DNA of 64,000 nucleotides from contig JAEZYU010000038.1 of NCBI GenBank assembly GCA_023418915.1, forward strand, positions 62,001 through 126,000, given 5' to 3'. The stretch is from Bacillota bacterium. GTDB lineage: Bacteria; Bacillota; Clostridia; Acetivibrionales; DTU013. Both the position numbers and the translations under genes were made by a program. Positions 44,581-51,871 of this stretch are shown here, piece after piece; the first letter of the stretch is position 1, and each line of letters opens with the position of its first letter. Below the pieces are notes generated by a model. It saw only the letters and a list, made by a program, of their open reading frames with translations, was not told the origin of the DNA and ran no database searches.

Positions 44581-45337
44581 GAGCCTGCACGTAAGCTGCC
44601 GCCTTTCTAAGTATCCAATATATGTCCCTATCATCTGCAGCTTTATCGATCCACTTCTGTCTCTCTCCTATTATCTGTGGGTCTGTTTTGTTCAAAATAT
44701 CAACATAGCTCTGTATTTCAGCAGAAATACCTTTTGTATCATCTGCTTTCTTCAACTGCAGTATCCTGCCATATGCCTCAACGATCCTGATGAGCTTTTC
44801 TTCTGTATTGACAGCCATCTCCCAATGGGATCCATGTTCGACTATAAATGGATGACTAATCCCCAGTAGACGAGAGTGTCTGATAATACCGTAGTAGTCA
44901 GTCTGTGGATTGGTGCGTGAAGGTCTGGTCTCAGCTCCCCTGAATTTCAGTCCTATTGCCTGTGCAATCTCGCTGCCGATGTATTCAGCTCTCTCCTTAT
45001 CCTCCTGCATCTGAACGCTGTAAAAAACTATTACTCCTGCCGCTGCCTGCGGCGCATTTGTGTGTAAGCTGATGAGCGTATCAATACCGGCATCTGCTGC
45101 CAGCCTTGCACGTTCCGGTAAAGTAATATCGCTTCCATCCATTCTGGTCAGAAATGCATTATATGTGCTGTGCAGTAAAAGCCCAAGGCGCAGCATTACA
45201 TCGCCTTCCCTGTATGAGCCCGGTCCTGCGTTTGCACCTGCATGATGGCCGGGATCGAACCCTGCTTTGCTAAAACTAAACATAGCGTCTATACCCGCTG
45301 CCGCATTAGCTTCAATGTGAAGCCGGGTATGCTCCAT
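44573..45337 (-). CDS. N-acetylmuramoyl-L-alanine amidase, AmiC/CwlD-like
   Basis: 254 residues of the Amidase_3 fold. Zinc ligands are the His in FDPGHHAGANAGP, the Glu in SYREGDVMLRLG and the His in LISLHTNAP; the catalytic Glu is in PFIVEHGSHWEM. No signal peptide is visible, so it is cytoplasmic or exported with a prophage-like or spore function. The start ATG at 45337 lies directly after GGAGG, which is unusually close; ATG at 45283, just before the first motif, is the alternative. It follows trpF by 92 bp on the same strand and may be read through from the trp operon. Confidence 0.8.
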   Translation of the reverse strand: MEHTRLHIEANAAAGIDAMFSFSKAGFDPGHHAGANAGPGSYREGDVMLRLGLLLHSTYNAFLTRMDGSDITLPERARLAADAGIDTLISLHTNAPQAAAGVIVFYSVQMQEDKERAEYIGSEIAQAIGLKFRGAETRPSRTNPQTDYYGIIRHSRLLGISHPFIVEHGSHWEMAVNTEEKLIRIVEAYGRILQLKKADDTKGISAEIQSYVDILNKTDPQIIGERQKWIDKAADDRDIYWILRKAAAYVQAHE

Positions 45338-45429
45338 CCTCCAAAAAAGATTTCCTTATTCAGAGTATGTGGCAGCGATACATCCTGCCAATAAAAAAAC
45401 AATGAAATAGTCATGATACCGAACAGAAA

Positions 45430-46104
45430 CTATTTGCTAAAAGCTGCCCTCATAAACCTTCTGACCTTATCCTCATCCTTATGTCCTGGCTGTTTTTCAA
45501 CCCCAGTTAAAACATCAACAGCAAACGGAGCAGCCTCACGGATAATACTGCCAACATTATCGGGGTCGAGGCCTCCGGCGAGTATAACAGGCACAAGGCT
45601 GCTGTCTCTGACAGACATAAAAGCCTGAAGGCCAACGGTAACGCCGGTGCCTCCCGGCATGGTTTCTGTATAAGAATCTACAAGTATTGCTGAAATTCCC
45701 GTCCTTGAGAGAATACCGGCAGCTTCGCACACATTTCCGATTTCGAAATCGCATTGACCATCTTCCCTTATACGCAGCGCCTTGACGACCTTTGTCCCAT
45801 TTACTCCCAGAAAGTCCACAATACGCGAAATGTCCTCAAGCGTTTCATTGTAATGCAGCTGCAGCATGGAAGGCCTGGTCCTTCCGGCAATTTCGGCGAC
45901 CCTCTCCGGCTCCCCTCCTGTTACTACGCATGTGCTAACATATGGCGGTACCCGGTCAATAAGCCGTTTAGCCTCATAGCAGGTGAGATTCCACGGGACG
46001 GGCACGGGATACTCGACAACAAAACCAAGAGTGTGTACTCCTGCGTCAACACATATTCCTACATCTCTGTCATTCATCAGACCACATATTTTCACACGGG
46101 TCAT
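45430..46104 (-). CDS. trpF: Phosphoribosylanthranilate isomerase
   Basis: 224 residues. The catalytic Cys is in VKICGLMNDRDV and the catalytic Asp in SAILVDSYTETMPGGTG, both in family positions. The SPR-type phosphate loop after beta-1 (GFVF..SPR in most) is replaced by GFVVEYPVPVPWNL, so the substrate pocket differs. The start is ATG at 46104, with GGAG 11 nt upstream; ATG 46131 lacks a site. It converts PRA to CdRP. Confidence 0.85.
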   Translation of the reverse strand: MTRVKICGLMNDRDVGICVDAGVHTLGFVVEYPVPVPWNLTCYEAKRLIDRVPPYVSTCVVTGGEPERVAEIAGRTRPSMLQLHYNETLEDISRIVDFLGVNGTKVVKALRIREDGQCDFEIGNVCEAAGILSRTGISAILVDSYTETMPGGTGVTVGLQAFMSVRDSSLVPVILAGGLDPDNVGSIIREAAPFAVDVLTGVEKQPGHKDEDKVRRFMRAAFSK

Positions 46105-46134
46105 ACCGTATACCGCTCCTTTATTACGCATCGT

Positions 46135-46845
46135 TCAAAAAACTGCATCAGCCAGCAGTCTGTACATAGCAGACGGATCCGGCGCCTTTAGTATGGCTGT
46201 ACCCGCCAATACTGCCTTAGCTCCTGCCGCAGCTGCCCTTCTGACATCCTCCCGGCATGATATGGAGCTTTCGCTGACAAGCAAAGCATCACCGGGAAGG
46301 TATCGTGCGAGCAGCTCAGTGTTTCCGACAGTCCCGTCGTCCGTCTCCAATTCCAGGATGTTCCTGTTATTTATTCCGACAAAAGTAAGCTTTAGTGCTT
46401 CGATCATCTTTATATCTTCTATACTGTGAATCTCTACCAGAGGCTCTATGCCAAGCATTAGTGAAGCCTCAAATAACTCAAACAGCGTCCTGTGCTCCAG
46501 TTTTGAAGCTATCAGCAATACACCTGAAGCACCTATATCAACACTCTCTTTCAATTGATCCGCATAGGTTATAAAGTCCTTACGGAGTACAGGTACATTA
46601 ACCTTTACCGCTATCTGTTCCAGCAGCCTGACCGATCCTCCATAATGGTGTTTCTCTGTGACTACAGATATCATCGGGGCTCCGTTACCTGCAAGCTCAA
46701 CTGCAATGCTGACAGGATCGCTTTCCTTTATCAGAACACCTTCTGCGGGAGATTTGCATTTGATGTCAGGTATAACTGCGATCCCATGGCTTTCAAACTT
46801 CCTTCTCAATACATCCGAACACCTGGTACATGATGCAGGTTTCAT
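46135..46845 (-). CDS. trpC: Indole-3-glycerol phosphate synthase, N-terminally short
   Basis: 236 residues. Active-site residues are all visible: Lys in PDIKCKSPAEG, LRKDF near 90, LVEIHSIED, GINNRNILELE and VSESSI. The family has about 255 residues with an N-terminal helix; here about 20-25 are missing and the gene starts CXXC-like (SCTRCSDVL). The start is ATG at 46845, with AAGGTG 7 nt upstream, overlapping the trpD stop region. Confidence 0.9.
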   Translation of the reverse strand: MKPASCTRCSDVLRRKFESHGIAVIPDIKCKSPAEGVLIKESDPVSIAVELAGNGAPMISVVTEKHHYGGSVRLLEQIAVKVNVPVLRKDFITYADQLKESVDIGASGVLLIASKLEHRTLFELFEASLMLGIEPLVEIHSIEDIKMIEALKLTFVGINNRNILELETDDGTVGNTELLARYLPGDALLVSESSISCREDVRRAAAAGAKAVLAGTAILKAPDPSAMYRLLADAVF

Positions 46846-46846
46846 A

Positions 46847-47878
46847 TCAGTACACCTTGCTGTATTCATGCGAAGCTTCTATCAGCTGGCTCAGTTTCCT
46901 CTGTGCCTCACCGCTGTCTATGAGCTCTCCCGCCAACTTTATCCCGTCCCGGAATCCCTCTGCTCTGCCGCCGACCACCAGAACACCTGCAGCATTCAGG
47001 ATGACAGCTGATCTTCTTGGTCCTTTATCCCTGCCAGTGAACACATCCCGGATCATTGCGGCATTCTCCTCAGGCGTTCCCGTTGAGATCTCCTTCAGAG
47101 TGCATCGGGTCAGGCCAAAATCCTCCGGAGCGATCTCATAGCTTTTGATCGATCCATTATTGAGTTCATTTATTCTTGTTTTTCCCAAAAGAGAAATTTC
47201 ATCAAGCCCATCAAGTCCGTGTACGAACAGTGCCCTTGTATAACCGATTGCGGCAGCGACCTGTGCCACAGTATCGACCAATTCAGGTCTGTATACGCCA
47301 AGAACATGTCTGGATGCTTTTGACGGGTTGATCAGCGGACCTATCACTGTATAAAAAATAGTTTTGATGCCAAGGTCCTTTTCAGGAGGAAGAACCTTAC
47401 ACATGACAGGGTGGAACAATGGCGCATAAAGAAATGCTATCCCTATGTCCTCTATGAGTTTTTCCGCACCTCTTGGGCTTTGATTGATCTCAACATCCAA
47501 TGCCTCCAATACATCCGCACTTCCCGAAAGGCTCGATATTGACCGGCTTCCATGCTTGGCAACAGGTATGCCTGCCGCAGCTGCAATAAAAGCGGCAGCC
47601 GTAGAAATATTGAACGTGCTAAGACCGCCTCCTGTACCACAGGTGTCCATCAGCTCCTCATCTACTGCAGGGTCGATTCTGATACAGTTATCCCGCATTG
47701 CCTGAGCTATCGAAGTGATCTCCGACAATGTGGGGCCTTTCATTAAAAGTGCAACCTGAAAGCCCGCTATCTGAGTCTCACTGAGCTCGTCATTCTTAAT
47801 GGCCTCAATTAGGCCATACACCTCTTCCGGTGTCAAATCTTCCTTCGCCGTAAGCTTTCTTAAAACATTCTTAATCAT
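46847..47878 (-). CDS. trpD: Anthranilate phosphoribosyltransferase
   Basis: 343 residues. PRPP-binding motif DTCGTGGGLSTFNIST near 78 and KHGSRSISSLSGSADVLEAL near 108 are intact, with GPLINPSKASRHVLGVY near 170. It uses anthranilate and PRPP. It stands alone, not fused to trpG. The start is ATG at 47878, with AGGAG 8 nt upstream. The MITE-like repeat lies between it and trpA. Confidence 0.96.
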   Translation of the reverse strand: MIKNVLRKLTAKEDLTPEEVYGLIEAIKNDELSETQIAGFQVALLMKGPTLSEITSIAQAMRDNCIRIDPAVDEELMDTCGTGGGLSTFNISTAAAFIAAAAGIPVAKHGSRSISSLSGSADVLEALDVEINQSPRGAEKLIEDIGIAFLYAPLFHPVMCKVLPPEKDLGIKTIFYTVIGPLINPSKASRHVLGVYRPELVDTVAQVAAAIGYTRALFVHGLDGLDEISLLGKTRINELNNGSIKSYEIAPEDFGLTRCTLKEISTGTPEENAAMIRDVFTGRDKGPRRSAVILNAAGVLVVGGRAEGFRDGIKLAGELIDSGEAQRKLSQLIEASHEYSKVY

Positions 47879-47908
47879 ACTCTTCTCTCCTCTTCTCATC
47901 TATTCTAG

Positions 47909-48015
47909 TTATAACAACTCGTTCAAAGAAAAATTTTCGCTTGTAGAAAATCCTTCTTACTAACTGATGGGCTGAAAATACGTTAAGGGGTGTGACTTAT
48001 ACCGCCTCGTTTTAT
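47909..48015. repeat. MITE-like element, short copy, between trpA and trpD
   Basis: A 107-bp relative of the element at 44074-44401. It shares TTATAAC at the left, CGTTCAAAGAAAAATTTTCG, GTAGAAAAT and TTCTTAC inside, and GCCTCGTTTTAT at the right. The trpA-trpD gap of 173 bp is mostly this element. It may have inserted within an operon that was once tightly spaced. Confidence 0.5.
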
Positions 48016-48051
48016 CCATATCCGGCTCTCAACCGGTCAGGAACAAATCGG

Positions 48052-48825
48052 TTATACGGCAATCGCATCCTTCATCTTGCGTACATAATCAGCTACAAAA
48101 GGAATACAATCAAAACCGTATTGGTTTACTATCTCAACGACAGCACTGCCTACTATAACTCCGTCTGCAAAAGCAGCCAGACCTGCCGCCTGCTCCGGTG
48201 TTGAAATACCAAAGCCAATAGCGCAGGGTATGTCCTTCACTTCCTTTATTGCTCTAACCATTTCATTGACCCCGCTGTTGATAGTATCTCTCATGCCGGT
48301 CACACCAAGTGATGAGACACAGTATACAAATCCCTGCGCTTCAGCCGCAATCATTCGGATACGATCACCGGAGGTAGGGGCGATCATTGATATCATCGCT
48401 ATGTCATACTTGGTGCAGCAGGGTTCCAATTCATCCTTTTCCTCAAACGGGATATCCGGGACGATCACTGCATCGATCCCCACTTCATTGCAGTATCTCA
48501 TGAATCTCTCCGTACCATAGGTGAATATCGGGTTCACATATGTCATCAAGGCAGTCGGCACACAGCAATTGCTCCTGACCCTGCGCATCATCGAAAAAAT
48601 ATCATCCACAGTAACTCCCGCATCAAGAGCCCGTTTGTCAGCTGCCTGTATCACTGGTCCTTCCGCAACGGGATCTGAAAATGGCACTCCAATTTCTATT
48701 AGATCCGCACCGGATTCCGCCATACTATATATCAGCTTTTCTGTCACTTCAATCGACGGATCGCCGGCTGTAACAAAAGGTATAAAAGCCTTCCCCTTAG
48801 AAAAAACACCGTTTATCCTATTCAT
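48052..48825 (-). CDS. trpA: Tryptophan synthase alpha subunit
   Basis: 257 residues. Catalytic Glu49-equivalent is in LIEIGVPFSDP. The second catalytic carboxylate (Asp60 of E. coli, in ADGP) reads AEGP here, a Glu. FIPFVTAGDP and the phosphate loop GFGISTPEQ near 190 are intact. It cleaves indole glycerol phosphate to indole. It overlaps trpB by 8 bp. Confidence 0.95.
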   Translation of the reverse strand: MNRINGVFSKGKAFIPFVTAGDPSIEVTEKLIYSMAESGADLIEIGVPFSDPVAEGPVIQAADKRALDAGVTVDDIFSMMRRVRSNCCVPTALMTYVNPIFTYGTERFMRYCNEVGIDAVIVPDIPFEEKDELEPCCTKYDIAMISMIAPTSGDRIRMIAAEAQGFVYCVSSLGVTGMRDTINSGVNEMVRAIKEVKDIPCAIGFGISTPEQAAGLAAFADGVIVGSAVVEIVNQYGFDCIPFVADYVRKMKDAIAV

Positions 48826-50002
48826 ATATCCGCACCCCCCTGTACCGCGCTATCGCCGCCACATCCTTGTCTCCTCTTCCCGAAAGACAGATGACCATAA
48901 TTTTGTCCCTTCCCATGGAAGGCGCCAGCTTTCTGGCATGGGCAACCGCATGAGCGCTCTCAATGGCGGGTATTATCCCTTCAATATGCGAGAGGTATTC
49001 GAATGCATCGACTGCTTCATCATCAGTCACCGGCACATACTCTGCCCTACTCTTGTCCCTCAGATCCGAATGCTCAGGCCCGATGCCGGGATAATCAAGG
49101 CCGGCTGAAATTGAGTAGACCGGAGCGATCTGACCGTATTCATCCTGGCAAAAATATGACTTCATTCCGTGAAATATCCCGACAGTACCAAGTGCCATTG
49201 TAGCCGCTGTCTTGCCTGTGTCTACTCCATGTCCGGCAGCTTCGCAGCCAATCAGCCGAACAGATGCATCCTCGATGAAATTATGAAAAACACCCATTGC
49301 ATTGCTTCCTCCTCCGACGCATGCCAACACTGCATCGGGCAGCCTACCTTCCTTTTCCCTGAGCTGCTGTTTCACTTCTGTACCTATAATGCTCTGGAAC
49401 TCCCTTACTATCGTCGGGAACGGGTGCGGACCGACAACCGACCCAAGAACATAGTGAGTGTCGTTGATGCGTCGTGTCCATTCACGCATCGCTTCATTGA
49501 CAGCATCCTTTAACGTCTGTGTGCCTGTTGTCACAGCATGTACCTTAGTACCAAGCAGTTCCATTCTAAAGACATTCAGCGCCTGTCGTTCCGTATCTTC
49601 TTTTCCCATAAAAACTTCACATTCCATACCTAACAGTGCAGCAGCAGTAGCAGTTGCCACACCATGCTGTCCGGCGCCGGTCTCTGCTATGATACGAGTC
49701 TTACCCATACGCTTTGCCAGCAGGACCTGCCCCAGCACATTGTTTATCTTGTGCGAACCTGTATGATTCAAATCCTCACGCTTGAGGTAAATCTTCGCGC
49801 CGCCGAGATCCTTTGACATTTTCTTAGCATAATAGAGTAAAGACGGACGTCCTGCATAGTTTCTGAGCAGGTCATCCAGCTCCACCGTGAAGTCAGGATC
49901 GTTTTTATAATGTCTGTAAGCCTCCTCCAACTCGATCAATGCATTCATCAGAATCTCAGGAACGTACTGTCCTCCATGTATACCAAATCTCCCTTTCGAC
50001 AT
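48818..50002 (-). CDS. trpB: Tryptophan synthase beta subunit
   Basis: 394 residues. PLP lysine in LNHTGSHKINN near 87, and GGGSNAMGVFHNF and SGRGDKDVAA are intact. It makes tryptophan from indole and serine. It is the first gene of the operon after the T-box. Confidence 0.97.
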   Translation of the reverse strand: MSKGRFGIHGGQYVPEILMNALIELEEAYRHYKNDPDFTVELDDLLRNYAGRPSLLYYAKKMSKDLGGAKIYLKREDLNHTGSHKINNVLGQVLLAKRMGKTRIIAETGAGQHGVATATAAALLGMECEVFMGKEDTERQALNVFRMELLGTKVHAVTTGTQTLKDAVNEAMREWTRRINDTHYVLGSVVGPHPFPTIVREFQSIIGTEVKQQLREKEGRLPDAVLACVGGGSNAMGVFHNFIEDASVRLIGCEAAGHGVDTGKTAATMALGTVGIFHGMKSYFCQDEYGQIAPVYSISAGLDYPGIGPEHSDLRDKSRAEYVPVTDDEAVDAFEYLSHIEGIIPAIESAHAVAHARKLAPSMGRDKIMVICLSGRGDKDVAAIARYRGVRIYE

Positions 50003-50120
50003 ACCATCCTCTCCTCCAAAAGTCAGTATTTTTAGCCAAACTGCTTCTCTTTTAAGTTATCACTGCTAAACTAAAAACGGCGTTTTATATTGCATGCCAT
50101 TTTTCCCTATTAACATAAAT

Positions 50121-50160
50121 AAAAAAAGCCTTCATCCCTCCTATAAGGGACAAAAGCCTC
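50121..50160 (-). terminator. T-box intrinsic terminator
   Basis: GCTTTTGTCCC pairs with GGGATGAAGGC (several G-U pairs), loop TTATAGGA, then T7. It is the off-state hairpin of the leader. Confidence 0.88.
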
Positions 50161-50432
50161 GGCTTCTGCGGTACCACCCAAATTGACGATAAATCATCCA
50201 CTCGTATAGTATACTGTCATATACCTCCCCCTGATAACGGGCAGGATCCCCCGTAAGCGCCTACTCTCAACATGATTTCAGGCTTCCCTTGCAAGTCCAT
50301 TCAGAACGGCCTTGTAACCGCATTCACACCATTTCCGCAAATCGCCTGATAAGTCATAATATGCTCCGGCATCACGGGGCGGCTCTCTTTATACAAGCCT
50401 GCGCTCTTACTTCTCTTGCTCATCGGTTTATT
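50121..50432 (-). promoter_or_regulatory. Tryptophan T-box riboswitch (leader)
   Basis: Minus strand. Stem I is closed by GCAAG (50414-50418) and CTTGC (50291-50295). The 5' side of the specifier loop has AGAAGTAA and the 3' side GAA followed by TGG, the specifier codon at 50297-50299 for Trp. The T-box TTTGGGTGGTACCGC is at about 50166-50182, followed by the terminator at 50121-50160. Uncharged tRNA-Trp should stabilise the antiterminator and turn the operon on. Confidence 0.93.
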
Positions 50433-50438
50433 GAATCG

Positions 50439-50468
50439 ATTGTAGCATTAACAAAACCCCGTTGTCAA
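50439..50468 (-). promoter_or_regulatory. Trp operon promoter
   Basis: Consensus -35 TTGACA (50463-50468) and TACAAT (50439-50444), with an 18-bp spacer. Transcription would start near 50432, the beginning of the T-box leader. The sequence from here to sigK, 50469-50642, shows no gene. Confidence 0.85.
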
Positions 50469-50642
50469 TGGTTATTTTACTATCAATACTATAATATGAT
50501 TTTACGATAGCGATCCGATAGCAATAAATAGATTCTGAAACTGCCCGTTTGGAAACAAAAAAGAATTAATTTGGTACAGGCAACATTCGACAGTTCACCT
50601 CATATACTTATACGGTGACTAATTTTATAGGAGGTGCTTTGT

Positions 50643-51353
50643 TTGCTGCACTTCTTGCTCACCATGATAAATGAAGTACTTTGCAGCATCATATTCCAGT
50701 TGGGATATGTATCTAACTCAAACTCATTCCCCCAACCCCTTACGGCCGAAGAAGAACAGAAATATATAGAGGCATATAAAGAAGGCAGCGAAGATGCCAG
50801 AAATACACTGATAGAAAGAAATCTGCGGCTTGTCGCTCATATAGTCAAAAAATACAGCACATTCAGCAGCGATGTCGATGATCTCATTTCCATCGGTACC
50901 ATAGGGCTCATCAAAGCAATCTCCACATTCGATCAGTCCAAGGGTACCAGGCTAGCCACATATGCCGCACGCTGCATTGAAAACGAAATATTGATGCAGA
51001 TCAGATCCACAAAAAAAATACAGAGCGAGGTATCTTTGCATGATCCTATCGGGGTAGACCGCGAGGGCAACGAAATAACGCTGATCGATGTGATCGGCAA
51101 TGAAACCGAATCCGTTATTGATGAAGTGGAATTAAAAATTCAGGTGAGGCGTCTTTATAATAAAATGAAGGCAGTTTTGAAAAAGCGCGAAAAAACTGTA
51201 CTTGAGCTTCGTTACGGTCTTCTGAACGGAACGAGCAAGACGCAGCGTGAAATAGCCGGAATGCTCGGTATATCAAGATCCTATGTATCACGTATTGAAA
51301 AGAAGGCTATCAAGAAGCTGAGTAAAGAACTGGAACCTGAGAGCGGCCGATGA
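50643..51353 (+). CDS. sigK: RNA polymerase sporulation sigma factor, pro-sigma-K, intact
   Basis: 236 residues. An N-terminal pro-sequence (LHFLLTMINEVLCSIIFQLG, hydrophobic) precedes YVSNSNSFPQPLTAEEEQKY, matching the pro-sigma-K cleavage region before F-P-Q-P-L. Region 2 has NLRLVAHIVKKY and DLISIGTIGLIKAI, and TYAARCIENEILM. SLHDPIG and region 4 KTQREIAGMLGISRSYVSRIE complete it. It directs late mother-cell transcription. The start is TTG at 50643, with GGAGG 8 nt upstream. The gene is uninterrupted: no skin element. Confidence 0.93.
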   Translation: MLHFLLTMINEVLCSIIFQLGYVSNSNSFPQPLTAEEEQKYIEAYKEGSEDARNTLIERNLRLVAHIVKKYSTFSSDVDDLISIGTIGLIKAISTFDQSKGTRLATYAARCIENEILMQIRSTKKIQSEVSLHDPIGVDREGNEITLIDVIGNETESVIDEVELKIQVRRLYNKMKAVLKKREKTVLELRYGLLNGTSKTQREIAGMLGISRSYVSRIEKKAIKKLSKELEPESGR

Positions 51354-51355
51354 TG

Positions 51356-51376
51356 GTGGGGGCTCAACGCCCCCAC
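51356..51376. terminator. Hairpin between the convergent genes sigK and DUF3842
   Basis: GTGGGGGC and GCCCCCAC enclose TCAAC. Just after the sigK stop and before the opposing stop at 51383, so it could serve both. No T run follows. Confidence 0.5.
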
Positions 51377-51382
51377 TCGGCG

Positions 51383-51790
51383 CTAAAAGGATTTGTCTAT
51401 CATGTCCAGAGCCTCATCTATATATTGAAAAAGATTTTCATTTTTCAAACCGGCTACCTGTATATTGCATTTATTCATCGGTATGAGAATTTTTCTTGCA
51501 TGGCTCCCGGCAATGGCTGCCGCCATGGACGGAGTAAGCTCACCCAACATAGAATTTGCCGCCAGTATACCTATGGCGCCTATAATAGCATCCACCCTGT
51601 CGGCATTGAAGACAACAGCATTTTCACCGGTCGCTCCTTCATCCGCACCTGCCTTCAGCATGACAGAAGTAGCCAGTGCATTAGTACCAAGGGCAATAAT
51701 GGTGACTGAATCACCGCAGCGGCTTCTCAGTCGTTCTACTATTGCTTTGCCGATCCCGCCTCCCTGGCCGTCTATCACTGCGATTCTCAT
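51383..51790 (-). CDS. DUF3842-family protein
   Basis: 135 residues. It opens with a Rossmann-like IAVIDGQGGGIGKAIVE, then a repeat of Gly-Ala-rich strands (ALGTNALATSVMLKAGADEG, DAIIGAIGILAANSMLGEL). No catalytic residue is known. The family is widespread in Clostridia. Monocistronic, convergent with sigK. Confidence 0.8.
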   Translation of the reverse strand: MRIAVIDGQGGGIGKAIVERLRSRCGDSVTIIALGTNALATSVMLKAGADEGATGENAVVFNADRVDAIIGAIGILAANSMLGELTPSMAAAIAGSHARKILIPMNKCNIQVAGLKNENLFQYIDEALDMIDKSF

Positions 51791-51871
51791 ATAGTTTGAC
51801 CTCCTGAATCGTATCTTTCAGACACACATTCAAACACTTAACTAATGTAAGCCTTACAATGCTCCTGCACA

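Noticed and set aside
47879..48051. A small gene between trpA and trpD
   Set aside because: Every frame is short or broken, and the sequence is explained by the MITE-like repeat.
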